Source: Galeopsis tetrahit (lineage: Eukaryota > Streptophyta > Magnoliopsida > Lamiales > Lamiaceae). Taken from it: a DNA stretch of 64,000 nucleotides. Both the position numbers and the translations under genes were made by a program. The DNA lies in assembly GCA_963675135.1 (NCBI GenBank), contig OY776123.1, positions 2,916,501 to 2,980,500 of the forward strand, given 5' to 3'. Positions within the stretch are counted from its first letter, which is position 1; each line of letters starts with the position of its first letter. This document shows positions 1-11,506 of this stretch, in pieces. A model generated the notes under the pieces. It searched no databases, was not told the origin of the DNA, and saw only the letters and a list, made by a program, of their open reading frames with translations.

Positions 1-166
1 CTTTTTGATAAATGGTGTTGCACTTTTCAATTATTAAACTGTATAATAATATTTTTAGGAATAATTGAAAAGTGCAACACCATTTACTAAAAAGTGTAAG
101 TCAGTAAAACTGAAAAGTGCAACATGGACTAGGGTGCATAACATGCACTCGAGTGCATACTAGACT
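1..166. mobile_element. MITE family D, partial copy at window edge
   Basis: This stretch holds the inner and right-hand part of a small repeat that recurs at 1471-1690 and 36570-36807. It contains short phrases resembling AAAAGTGTAAGTCA and GAAAAGTGCAACA and ends in a palindromic tip with CTCGAG. The left end lies outside the window or is lost. No coding potential is seen. Confidence 0.7.
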
Positions 167-1470
167 TTTTCTTTTTCAAAACATTACTCATAAATAATTA
201 AAATATTTTAATTGTACCTAAAATTTCAAAATTTAGATAATTCATTCGTCTTAAAATAATGATTTTTTTTATACAAATCAATATAACATTATTTATTATA
301 CTTAAAATTTGTAGTATGATGGTGAGAGAGAAAATAATAGAGGGGTATAAAATGAATTATAATAAAATAATAGATAAATTAAAAGTGATGGTGATTGAGA
401 TAGAGCAAATAATACACAAAAAATGGAATGTGAAACTTATAGTGGAACATTTTCATAAAAGGAAAATGAAAAACTTATAGTGAGACGAATGAAGTATAAT
501 ATTATATGTGTAGTGAATTGTTGAGTCGAAAAAAGATATAAACAAAAAGATAAAGAGAGGGACAGAAAAGATAAAAAGTTGAAAAAAAAATATGAATAAC
601 TTTTAATAAGACTCAAAATGAAAGAGAGTATATTTTAAAGCAAACCAAAAGAGAATATGGAACGAATTTTAAAAATACTTTTAGTTATTGAACATTAAAA
701 TAATAATTATTTATTAAATTAATATTTTGTACATTTTATTTTAAAAAAAAGCTACTACTATATTTTTAAATAAATAAAAATAAGTATTCGTACATCAACA
801 CTGCCTACAGTACCTCTGCTGCCACTTAAAGTTTGGTAATGGGAAAATGGAAATCCCTTTTGTGGGACCCATAAAATTCCTATTTGACCATGAATTAGTT
901 CGGATGGTGTGCAAATTTCCATTTAATTTTTTTATATATGCATTTTGAGTATTTTTATATATGATTGTATTATTTTATTGTAGATGATTTGAACTTAAAA
1001 GAAAATAATAATTATTTGGTGGGAAGGGAATAACAATATTCCTTCGTCATCTTTTCCTAGATCTAACTTGAAAATTAAACTAAATATGATATTGAAAGCA
1101 CAATTAAAATAATCATTTTCCATTGGAATGTACGTAAACCTGCTTATTGATTAACTAATGCAACAAATTTGTAATAACTCATACTTTCTCAACTATGAAA
1201 GTTACATAACTTTTCTTTTTTCACTTGTCTTAATAAAATTCACTCATATTTAATTATATTGTTCAAAGCGCATGTATAACTTTCACCGAAACAAATGAAG
1301 TATTAACTTAAACTTTCTTAATACCATAAATTTGTTGATAGATAGATTAGGTTGAGATTAGAATGATATCTATCTTGACAAATTTAAAACCATAATCTAC
1401 TGTCCTTAATTTTAAATATCAAACAATCCTAAACCCTAGTCCATGTTGCACTTTTTCAGTTTTAAGGGTT
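167..1470. other. AT-rich intergenic DNA
   Basis: No gene is seen here. The sequence is AT-rich with short homopolymer runs. ATTCGTCT near 245 and AGACGAAT near 482 are inverse complements and may mark a decayed foldback element. A fragment of MITE family D (about 1435-1462) directly abuts the fuller copy that follows. Confidence 0.5.
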
Positions 1471-1690
1471 GGTCTGCTATGGACTCGAGTGCATGTTGTG
1501 CACCCTAGTCCATGTTGCACCTTTTCAGTTTTACTGACTTACATTTTTTAGTAAATGGTGTTGCACTTTTCAATTATTAAACTGTATAATAATATTTTTA
1601 GTTATAGTGACTTACACTTCTTTTTACTAATATTGTGTTGTACACTTTTCTTTAGATGATGCACAACATGCACTCGAGTGCTTACCTAAT
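1471..1690. mobile_element. MITE family D, copy 1
   Basis: The left end (ACTCGAGTGCATGTTGTGCA) is the inverted counterpart of the right end, which reads GCACAACATGCACTCGAGTG. The terminal inverted repeat is about 40 bp, with CTCGAG and GTGCAC palindromes inside it. The interior shares long identity with the copy at 36570-36807 and with bases 1-166. No target duplication could be fixed. The element lies about 260 bp upstream of the NRAMP TATA box. Confidence 0.75.
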
Positions 1691-1953
1691 TTTAAATATC
1701 AATCAGCATATAAGAAATGAGATGAAGTTAATCTACATTGAAAATTACATGATAATCATCATTATTCCTAAGTTGCAAACAATTCATATGATGTCATCTT
1801 TATACAAAGCACAAAATTTCGACTTTAAACAGATCTCCCGTAAATAAACGATGAAATTGATCCCGTCAAATTAGTCGATCCTTACATTGAAAAAAAATAA
1901 AAAATGACATGGACTTGGCGTAGAACCCCTTCCCCGATTGTCCATAATAGGAG

Positions 1954-1960
1954 TATATAT
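1954..1960 (+). promoter_or_regulatory. Putative TATA box of the NRAMP gene
   Basis: TATATAT lies about 135 bp upstream of the start codon at 2095. It is followed by a C/T-rich leader with CTCTCTCTCC typical of plant 5' UTRs. Assignment rests on position and composition only. Confidence 0.45.
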
Positions 1961-2094
1961 CTCCCACTCAATCAACCCACTTTCCCAAAATCCTCACACT
2001 CTCTCTCCCTCATTCATTCATCCACAATCACATTTCAATCCAAATCCAAATACTATAATTAACAACAATTTATCAATTTCCACACAACACAAAA

Positions 2095-4575
2095 ATGCCT
2101 CCACACAGAAAGGAGCAGCACCAGCCACTACTCGATGATCAAGTGGAGCAAGAGCGGGCATACGAATCCGATGAGAAAGTCCACATCATCGAAGTCGGCG
2201 AGAATTCCGGCGACGTCGACGAGTATTCCACCGCCCTGCCGCCCTTCTCCTGGCGGAAGCTCTGGCTCTTCACCGGCCCCGGCTTTCTCATGAGCATAGC
2301 CTTCTTGGATCCGGGTAACTTGGAAGGGGATCTTCAGGCGGGCGCAATCGCCGGTTACTCGCTTCTCTGGTTGCTATTATGGGCCACCGCCATGGGGCTT
2401 TTGGTCCAGCTGCTCGCGGCGAGGCTTGGGGTGGCCACAGGGCGCCACCTGGCGGAGCTTTGCCGCGAAGAGTATCCCAATTGGGCGAGTTTGTTGCTTT
2501 GGGTCATGGCAGAGCTTGCCCTAATCGGGTCGGATATTCAGGAGGTTATTGGCTCTGCGATTGCTATTAAAATCCTCAGCAATGGCCTGCTTCCTCTTTG
2601 GGCTGGTGTGGTCATCACAGCTCTCGACTGGTAAATATTGTTGTAAAATTGTTTGGTGAATAATTCTGTTTCTCTTTTTTTTGTGATTTTATAAGTACGT
2701 TTAGTGAGTGATTTTGTTGACTGTGATGGTTGTGGGGATTTTGTGTTAGGTATAATTAAGACAAGAAACAAAAATGGATATTATCTTTTATACCATATAA
2801 TCATATAATAATGGCTTTTTATCAACAGTAAAATCTGATGTAATGAGTTATAAAAAAGAATCCAACATAAATGTGATTTATGGAAGATCTAACACTAAAC
2901 TCTAATCATTAAGGGGGTTCTTAGTCTTGCAAGAAAATCTCCTTTTCCTATGTTACAGTGGTTGGGGTTAGCTATAATCAGTTTTCTTGAGGAAAAAAAG
3001 TGATTATGTATCTGCACCTTAATCATGTGTATAAATTATAATGATACCCTTACGTAGTGATTATGTCAAAGAACCCAATTGGAAACTAGTTAAAAATCTG
3101 TACTCCAGTGTTTGAGTTGTGTTCTTGTCAATTTCTTGATGCAGCTTCGTCTTTTTATTTCTGGAGAATTACGGTGTGAGGAAATTAGAAGCACTTTTCG
3201 CAGTCCTCATAGCAACAATGGCGGTCTCCTTCGCTTGGATGTTTGGTGAAACAAAACCAAATGGTTCTGAACTTTTAGTTGGTAAGAAAAATGTTCTTCC
3301 TCAATCTACCCCTTTCTATTAAACTGCACTTAACCAACACTAAATCTTAAATCTTATGATAGGTGTTTTGGTTCCAAAACTGAGCTCCAATACAATAAAG
3401 CAAGCAGTAGGAGTAGTGGGCTGCATCATAATGCCTCACAATGTTTTCCTACACTCTGCCCTAGTACAATCCCGAGAGGTCGACAATCGAAAGATAGGCA
3501 GAGTTAGAGAAGCTCTTAGATACTACTCGATTGAATCTGGCATTGCTCTAGCCATCTCGTTTATGATTAACTTATTTGTTACAACGGTATTTGCAAAGGC
3601 CTTTTTTGGAACAGAACAAGCTAACAATATCGGGCTTGCGAATGCCGGGCAGTTTCTTGAAGAGAAGTATGGTGGAGGTTTGCTCCCAATTTTGTACATA
3701 TGGGCTATTGGTTTGTTGGCTGCTGGGCAGAGCAGCACTATAACAGGCACCTACGCCGGGCAGTTTATAATGGGGGGGTTTCTAAATTTGAGGTTGAAGA
3801 AATGGCTGAGGGCCCTGATAACACGAAGCTGTGCTATCATCCCGACCCTAATTGTTGCTCTCGTTTTCGATAGATCTGATGCATCATTGGATGTTCTTAA
3901 TGAATGGCTTAATGTATTACAGTCGATTCAGATCCCTTTTGCTCTTATTCCTCTCCTTTGCTTGGTTTCAAAGGAGGAAGTCATGGGCTATTTCAAAATT
4001 GGCCCTCTTCTTCAGGTAATTTCTTCTTTTTAATTGGCCCTATTTCAAAATTAACACCCACTGAATGTACAACATTTTTAGCTGTTTGTAAAAACACAGC
4101 TATAAAGTGTGCATATCTTGTTGGTGTTAATATCCCGACCCTTTGCGTTGTCACATACGAACAAACTGAAATTTTTAATGTAGTGCGACTATTTATAAGC
4201 CACATGTACAATATCTTTAAGCTACTTGTACAATCAAACACAACTATAAAGTGGGCGTATAAAGTAATTATGTGTGTGTTAAGAGTCGCATACCCTTGCA
4301 TTATACACTTATGATTGATCATAAGAACAAACTGAGAGATTTCATGTGTTTGTTCTACGTAGGTTGTATCATGGCTTGTAGCAGCTCTGGTGATCCTGAT
4401 CAATGGGTATCTTTTGGTGGATTTTTTCGGTTCCGAAGGAAGTGGTGTGTTGTTCACTAGTGCAGTTTCGTTGTTTTCTGTTGCATACATATCCTTCGTT
4501 GTGTATCTTGTTGCGAGGAGCATTGCCTTTTCGTCTTTGTACGGTAAAGCCAGGACTACTTTGGGAATTCGATGA
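2095..4575 (+). CDS. NRAMP2: NRAMP2-like divalent metal transporter
   Basis: The gene has four exons: 2095-2630, 3145-3281, 3363-4015 and 4363-4575. All introns are GT-AG, and the phases close to give 512 aa. The protein is a multi-pass proton-coupled carrier of Mn2+/Fe2+ type metals. The metal-binding DPGN motif of helix 1 is at 72-75 and the helix-6 motif MPHN at 248-251. The conserved NRAMP transport signature (GQSST...GQF) is at about 346-364. The acidic N-terminus and the run CFVFLFLENYGVRKLEA at the exon 1/2 junction resemble NRAMP2 more than NRAMP3/4. Arabidopsis NRAMP2 acts at the trans-Golgi network in manganese supply, so that location is inferred from the family. The four-exon layout matches the NRAMP2-5 clade, and nothing is broken. 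The only close upstream element is MITE D. Confidence 0.93.
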
Positions 4576-5356
4576 TCCTATCCATTCGATTGTATGTTGT
4601 AGTAGGAGGGGAGGGTTCATCCTATTAGTATTTAAGGATGATGCAAAACAGCATTATTTTGTTGACAAAACTACATGTTAGAGTGCAGGGCTAGAAGCAT
4701 TTTGATCCTTAGTCCTGTACTTTCTTGCAGTCCAAAAAAAAAAAGGAAAAGCAGAATAGAGTGATTATGTTCTTCATAGAAATATGAATGATTGTGTGTG
4801 TCTATTACTAGGTTCAACTTAGGGGGTGGGGGGGTTGATGTTAATTAGCCAACAAAACTGGGAATTATGTATTCATAACATCCTGGAATGTTTTATAATG
4901 TATCATCTGTCCTAATCTTTGCAAAGTCTTGTTTTACCATTGTATGCTACTTTATGTTTGGTCAATTATAAAGAAAAGAGTCCCAAGTTGCAATGTATCT
5001 GAGTAATTTGCAATATTCTATACGTAAAGAACTGCCGGGAGTTTTCCTTGCCCGTTCCAAGCCAGGAAAAAGGACGAGGATTGTGTGACAGCCAGCGTAA
5101 AATTTTGTTACACTCTTCTCGAATCCAATCAAAATCACACATCATTCATCATACACTGTACAAACACCATCTACCTTGTTTCATGTTACATGGTGTAATA
5201 ATTCTACACAGCTATAATTTGCTATACATATAAATATGGAGAGCCTCCATTTTCAGGTGAAATTTTATTGTTCAAGTAGGGAATATGTACTTCTATTTTC
5301 TACGGTTGGGAAGAATTAGTGAATTACAATAGATATATAAGAAGAATATAACCTTA
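4576..5356. other. Convergent 3' intergenic region
   Basis: This holds the 3' UTR of the + strand NRAMP gene and that of the - strand WD40 gene facing it. An A-run at 4735-4745 and AT-rich stretches are compatible with polyadenylation regions. No further gene is seen. Confidence 0.5.
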
Positions 5357-7298
5357 TCAACCACCTTTGCTATTGGCAATATTCGAGCCCCCTTGATATT
5401 CTTCAGCAAAATGGCTTGATGAGAGTAAGTTTATCTGCATCAGTACAATCAATCGTTTCGCTTCTTAGGAATGAATGGTGTACGTAAAAACGAAGCTGAC
5501 GGACTGATAGGATTCAAACCATACCTTAATAATTTCATACTTGGGTGTTGGTTGAGTGTAGGCTGCCAAGATTGCCATGTGAAACTGCTGCTTTCACAAA
5601 CATTTTTGCATATTTCAGTAGTCAGTTTCAAACATGCATGATTAGTAGAGAAAAGAACTTACTCTAAAAGGATCGCTTCTTAATGATTGCACGAACGTCG
5701 AGCTTCCCCTCCCTGAATCCTCCTGGATATTTAGAAAGTGAAAGAAAACTATCTATTAAAGCTCGTAAACGAAAAATCGCTCTAGTAATGCACCTTCACA
5801 AAGAAGAGCAACTCTTTTGTACACCAATTGTACTGCTGGTGCATACAAGTTTGTGTCCACAAAGAAATTGGTGATTGAAAGCAAAAGGAAGCACTATATT
5901 GATTTTAGGCAAAAACTTGTACACACTAAGCACAAAGTGTGTGCAACTTGTGCACAAGAGAGCAACTTTTGAATATATGTTGGTTATGTCTGATTACCTC
6001 CAAAGAAATGTCTCTTAGTCGCCTTCCAGTATGGGCACAACAAACGCGGATCGTTGGCTCTTCACTACTTCCGCTAATGATGTAGTCTCGTCCATTCATG
6101 TAATAGGATCGAGTGTAGTTATAAGAACTCCCCGTTGAAACTATCCCGAAATCTGTGTGAAGCCTCCCATCCACAGATAAAAGTTGTTTCACCTAAATAA
6201 AATATCTGTAATTTCTTCATGCCATTTAAGATTGTAAACATTGCTGCTAAATGTAAAGAATGTTAAGTATCACCTCATTATCTACGGCGGATACTAATAG
6301 ATAAAGATCGTCTGGCGAAAATAAGACCATAACGTTTCCTCTTGAGCTCGTAACAGAATAGCAAGGTTGCCCAGGCTTCTGTCTTGAATCCCACATCTTT
6401 ACATCACGATCAAACGATGAAGTCACGAACAAGTGAGGGGAATGGTTTGCATATTTGGCTACGTTTATTGGTTCACGATGCATATCAGTGAACAAATGCA
6501 AACGCTGGCCAGTGCTGATATCGTATATGGCAACTTTCTTCGAGTAGCCACTCGTTAGACATCGATCATCACTTGAATTGACATGAACTGAGGTTAACTG
6601 CTCAAAGTCATCAAAGATAACCGTATCTTCGACTTTTGTCTCAACACTATTGATGTCGTACAATCTCAACGAACCGTTGTCTGAACCCACCAGGAGCTAC
6701 ACACAACAATAAATACAGTACAAAATCTTTAAGGCCATAACATGTTACCAATAGCGTACTACTACATGTAAAAAAAACGTACCTTAGAGCGTTGTTTCTT
6801 AAGCCAACAAAGGCCAAGAATGCTATTCAAATTCACGAATGGAAATACGTTAGAGACAACATTTCCCGTTTCGTGGTTGAGAACAATGACTTCTCCATCT
6901 AGAGTTCCTACAGCCATTAGACTCGAGTCAGAGGGATGGTACTCAAACTGCCTAGGCCGCAGCCTCTTGTCTGCTTCTATTGCATTTGCACCCTCACTTA
7001 CATTAGTAATCGGATGCAACAACGGCTGTCCAAACTTTGCAGCGCAAAGCGACCTCGTGTAAAAGTACTGGTTCTTTCTAGTACACGACGACCACTGTCT
7101 CTTTAGTGGCCTATAAGAATACGAGCTACTTGTTCCTGTTTCACGAGAGTATAAGACACTCAGAACACTCTCTTTGTTCTGGCGCTTATATGGTAAGTAT
7201 TCGTAATACTTTGAGAAGACGGTTTTTGATCTTTCTTCATTGATAGACGAATCATCCGTCGTCACCATATGATCCAGGGATGCAATAAGACTCTCCAT
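5357..7298 (-). CDS. DHU1-like WD40 (DWD) protein, N-terminally short
   Basis: Exons from the 5' end are 6783-7298, 6274-6696, 5998-6192, 5663-5722, 5525 to about 5587, and 5357-5434, giving about 444 aa. All junctions are GT-AG and in phase. The acceptor of exon 5 has NAGNAG ambiguity (5584, 5587 or 5590). Exon 1 contains the conserved lead-in FSKYYEYLPYKR and then RPRQFEYHPSDSSLMAVGTL. WD40 repeats follow (GSDNGSLRLYD, SGYSKKVAIYD, SSFDRDVKMWD). WDSR at about 274-277 is a WDxR (DWD) motif, the signature of DDB1-binding receptors of CUL4 E3 ligases. The C-terminus (FVQSLRSDPFR, HMAILAAYTQP) matches the DHU1 type, a UV-B response regulator in Arabidopsis. From memory of that family, full proteins carry several hundred extra N-terminal leucine-rich residues. 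I find none upstream. The frame stays open upstream to an acceptor at 7376, so the true start is uncertain. Confidence 0.8.
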
Positions 7299-9435
7299 TC
7301 GACTAAAAGAAATTTGTAACTTTCTTAGGTCCCGGTGAAGTATACTTGTAGCTGTCTCGTCTTTCTCTTGAGCATCCTAATTGACAATCAGTAACTTGAA
7401 ATAGACAACACATAAATCAAACCAAGTTATTCGATACTTGATTTGAGATTGTTCAGTAAAAGCTAGTTTGACATAGATGTCAACAGACTCGATTGATTAT
7501 CAAACAAGCTCAAACATGAATTTCAAAGCTCGATAACCCTCTAACAAGCTTGAATTACAGCGCGTTTGACTCTGCTCGACTCATTAACAACCCTATACAA
7601 AAGAGGAACTACATCCAGAGAGGAGAGCAGTAAAGAGGAGGATAACAAGATTCTTGAAAAATAATTATGCACAAAACTTTCAGAAAAGATAACAATGTTA
7701 GTTACTGATTCAGCAACACAAATTGAAGCCTACTTTCAAATTTTGTCAAAACAAGAGTAAATTATTGGCTTATGGATTTGTTATACATTTTTGAAAGTCC
7801 CTTGTTTCTTTATTCATACATATATTCATACATATACTAAATCTGATTCTTGTTGCACATGCTACATTAATAATTAGTCCAGATTCACAATTCACATGAC
7901 ACTACTCTACTTTAGTCATATAAAAACATTATACAAGAAATAGGCCATCACATATCTTCAATTAAGTTTTTAGTCATAGAATAGCATACTATTTCTTAAG
8001 GCCAAATTGAAAAAAGGGTCAATAATTCAAAGTGAAAATTGAAATCATTCTGATTCCCATTTTCTTCCTTCCCATATGTCACAATCAATATTTGTAAAAA
8101 ATATGAAATTGATCAAGAAATTAGATTAAAGATTCTTGAAGACAAATGAATCACAAATCAAAGTTGCAAACTAAATTGATCCATTTTGAAGACAAAATCA
8201 GGAGCAGAATGTAACAGAAACAAGACTAAAAAAGATGAAGAGATGAGACCTGAATTCTTGGTCGGAGAAACAGCTAAATTAGATGCAGTGAAATGGAGAT
8301 ATTTCCTTAAAAAGTAGTGGGATTTGAGAGAGGAATAAATGGCAATCAGTGGAGGGAGCTGTCGGCATGTAAAGTCAAATACCAAATAGTATACGTGTAT
8401 AAACTACGGATAAGTACAGACCCAACTTATAATCTTTTTTGTTTTCTTTACTTATACGCACTTCTTTCTTTCCTTATAACAAATTTTTTTTTAAATGGTA
8501 AGTAATTATTTTAATTATCTTTTTTAAATAATTTAAAATTACGTTAAATGTTTTTTTTTTTTTTTCATATACAAATCTTTTTTGTCTTGTTCTCTTCAAC
8601 AAAATATTATTTTACATATTATAACACTAATAAATAATCTTCACATTAAATTTAATATTAAAAAAAAAAAAAAAATTCTAAAGTGAGTAGCTCTTATTGA
8701 CTATCAACTCAAGTCTAACTCTCACAATTTTACTCATTATTATATATTTTTTTAATAATTATATGCTTTTAACTACTATAAAATTATATACTCCGTATAT
8801 TCTTTTAGATCATATGGTGTAGTAAATACTCCAATGAATAGAGATTAATATATTTTAGAATTTATAAATAATTGACGAATAACACTAGATTTTGTAGGCA
8901 TGCACTATGCATCCACTGACCGACCTACGTTCTTTTCATTGCATTAGTTAGAAATTGTCACATTGAAAAGACAACTAACTATATATTATTTCTCTCAGTT
9001 ATGAAAATTCGGATATGTGTCCCAAATCTCCTCTTGTCATTCCATTAGGATAAGACAGTGGATAACGTATAAGTTATCAATTTCAAGAGATGATATAATT
9101 TCTTTCTTTATTCCCAAAAAATCGTTGTTGTGGTGAGTGGATATGATGTGACATTACCTTTTCCTTATCTCTACTTAACATGTACTGTGTACATTTTTAT
9201 TAATTAAATAGTATGCATAGAAACTATTACAAAAAAAAAAAAAAATACTCGTACTTAATTTTAAATTGTAGGAGTAATACTTTATATATAACAATAATAC
9301 TTAACAATGACAATAAAAAGGTTTTTAGATTAAAAAAAGAAAGAAAAGATAAAAACGATAATAAATTCTAGTACTCTCTCTGTTCCTTACTTAATGACCC
9401 ATTTTATCGAATATTTCTTACTTGATGACACATTA
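7299..9435. other. Upstream region of WD40 gene and intergenic DNA
   Basis: On the - strand, codons in frame with the WD40 gene continue from 7298 up to an AG acceptor at 7376. A possible leader exon lies near 8240-8390 with a donor after CAAGAATTCAG. Joining the two leaves a stop before the join and no upstream in-frame ATG. Beyond 8400 the DNA is AT-rich. The tract 9371-9435 resembles the left part of a TACTCCCTCC-type MITE that family A copy 1 interrupts. No leucine-rich repeat coding is seen. Confidence 0.45.
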
Positions 9436-9992
9436 TCTAAAATGGCCCTGGCTATATACCCCTCCAACCTTGTTAGATATACTCCCCAGATTTTTGTACT
9501 CCCCTAAAAATACATTAGGTTAGATGTACTCCCCCCTAATATGTCAAAAATGCCCCTTTCTCTTAATTTTGGTCATGTTAAATGCACCCCTACAAACACA
9601 AACCCTAATTTTTTCCTTCATCTTCCCACTTCTTCATTTTTCATTCTACACCTTTCCTCCTTCAACCCATCGCCGCTGCCAGCAACCATCGCCGTCGCCT
9701 GAAGCCGCTCGCAACCACGCCGTCTGAAGCCCCTCGCAACCGCCGCCTGAAGCTCGAAGCCGCCCGCGCGGACCCCCTCCTTTTCTGCAACCATCGCGGC
9801 GCTGCTCCCCCATTTTCTGCAACATCGCAGCGGCGCCGCCGCCGCTGCCGTGCCTTCCCCCACCCACGGCCACCGTCGTCGGCCATCCTCGCTCACCCCA
9901 CGGCCCAGGTTTTTTTTTTCTTTATCTGTTATTCTCCCACCCCCAAGTCCTCTCTCTCTTTACACGCTGTTGCTTCTCTTTTCTTTTTTTTT

Positions 9993-10078
9993 TCGACACA
10001 CCAGTGTCGATGATTTACCCTCTCGCCGACAAAATGTTGTCGACGAGAGGATATATCATCGACACTGGTGTGTCGAAT
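9993..10078. repeat. Hairpin 1 of family A copy 1
   Basis: Arms of about 34 bp (TTCGACACACCAGTGTCGAT and its inverse) surround a short loop around GACAAAATGTTGTCG. The arms themselves contain smaller palindromes, so the structure is a nested palindrome. Confidence 0.85.
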
Positions 10079-10100
10079 TTTTTTTTTATGATTTTTTCCT

Positions 10101-10172
10101 GATGGGTCGACCATATACACTCTCGTCGACCACAATTTGCCGACGAGAGTGTAGATGGTCGACCCTGGTGCG
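10101..10172. repeat. Hairpin 2 of family A copy 1
   Basis: A second inverted repeat has arms starting GGGTCGACCATATACACTCT and ending in the inverse around GTAGATGGTCGACCC. The loop lies around CCACAATTTGCC. It again carries GTCGAC palindromes. Confidence 0.8.
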
Positions 10173-10476
10173 TCGAAAATTATAAATTTGAAATTTGTGA
10201 GTTTTTTTTTCTTTTTTTTGAATTTTGAGGATCTGTTGCGTTTTTTTTTGGAATTGTTTTGTTGGTATTGTCGGCCGGCGGGGACGGGACGGCGGACGGC
10301 GGTTGTCATTGTGTCGTTTACGGTTTAAAAATTGGGAAGTGTATCTAACATGTGTATTTTTACTATTTTATTAAAAGGGGTAAAATGGGTATATTATGTT
10401 AATATTAAATTAATAAATTAGTTGGGGGAGTATATCTAACAAGGTTGGAGGGGTATATAGACAGGGCCTCTAAAAT

Positions 10477-11506
10477 AGCAAAAACATTTTTAACTAAACC
10501 CTTTAAAACATCACAATATTATAATAAATGTCACTACTTTATTCTAGCCCGTTAAGGGTAAAGATCAAACAAATGAATTGTAAACTTGTGATCAATTATT
10601 CCATTTGAGACTCACTGTAATGATCTAATAAGAAAACTTTGCATGTTAACATAATTGTATCCTTTTTTTTTTGCAATATTATTTATAGGGGCAACGTTTG
10701 CTCACCAACCATTAATATTGTGATGAACAATGTCAGTTTACCATACGTCATTGGCACTAATCAAGTATAATTGGGATGCTATAGTGCTATGTGACACATG
10801 ATATAAGGTTGTTAAGAACAAAACAAAACCAAAGCAGCAAACAGTATTCAGAAGTGATGAGAGATTACAGATTTTTTAATCATACAAGTACACCCCATAA
10901 ATTGGGTCATTCAACACAGAACAACAACTGTAACAAACTTAGAAATAAACAAAGTAATATTGGCACACCCAACATCTACCAGGTTAATAAACAATATTGT
11001 TACAAGATACATGTATATTGCTTGCTAACAACCCGTTAAATACTCGTCGTCTAGTAAACTATCCTACCACCACGCTGTTATCTATCCGACATCTGCATAA
11101 AGATATATGCAGTTTTAGTCAGACAAAGCGCGACAAAATAGCAAAAGCAACACAAAAAGAAAAATTATACATGTTAAAAGGCTTATTTGCTGCTAAAATC
11201 GGGCCCCTAAACTTCAGAATTGTAGAAATAGAATTGCCAAGTAGATTGTCTTTGCCTTTTTGGGTAGTAATTAGGGTGAACAACATGTTTGGGGTTTAAT
11301 TGTTGCCAAGTAGAATGACAGGCACAGAAACGGCCAAGAGTCAATCTACCTAAAAGCGCGAACTGCAATTTTTAAAATTGAGGTTCTATTGGCCAAAATT
11401 AAAAAAATTTAGATTAAATTGAAATTTGTGAAAAGGTGGTGATTTTAGCAGTAAATAAGCCATGTTGAAATCAATCATTTTTTATTGATTACCTCAGATG
11501 CATTTC
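10477..11506. other. Intergenic DNA 3' of SRFR1
   Basis: The sequence is AT-rich, with the right remnant of the MITE split by family A copy 1 at about 10477-10560. The rest, up to the SRFR1 stop at 11507, is probably its 3' UTR and flank. Short ORFs here show no recognisable protein. Confidence 0.45.

Larger units (their letters stand above)
9444..10468. mobile_element. Family A foldback element, copy 1 (complete)
   Basis: The 1025-bp element has near-perfect terminal inverted repeats of about 44 bp. The left end starts GGCCCTGGCTATATACCCCT and the right end is its inverse, ending ACAGGGCC. An exact 8-bp target duplication, TCTAAAAT, flanks it at 9436-9443 and 10469-10476. Inside, from the left, are an ACCCTAATTTTTTCCTTC leader-like tract, a GC-rich block (about 9660-9905, GCCGCC-rich), a T-run after CCCAGGTT, and two GTCGAC-rich hairpins. 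It encodes no transposase. The 8-bp duplication favours a hAT-type mover, but the TIR tip is not a classic hAT tip. Confidence 0.85.

Noticed and set aside
259..480. 73-aa ORF near the window start
   Set aside because: It is lysine/isoleucine-rich translation of AT-rich DNA with no family resemblance.
8158..8385. 75-aa - strand ORF upstream of the WD40 gene as its missing N-terminus
   Set aside because: Joining its likely donor to the 7376 acceptor breaks the frame, and the frame that would fit has a stop. It is kept only as a possible leader exon.
9618..9896. Several overlapping GC-rich ORFs on the - strand
   Set aside because: They are low-complexity GCC/CGC repeats within family A copy 1 and open in more than one frame because of composition, not coding.
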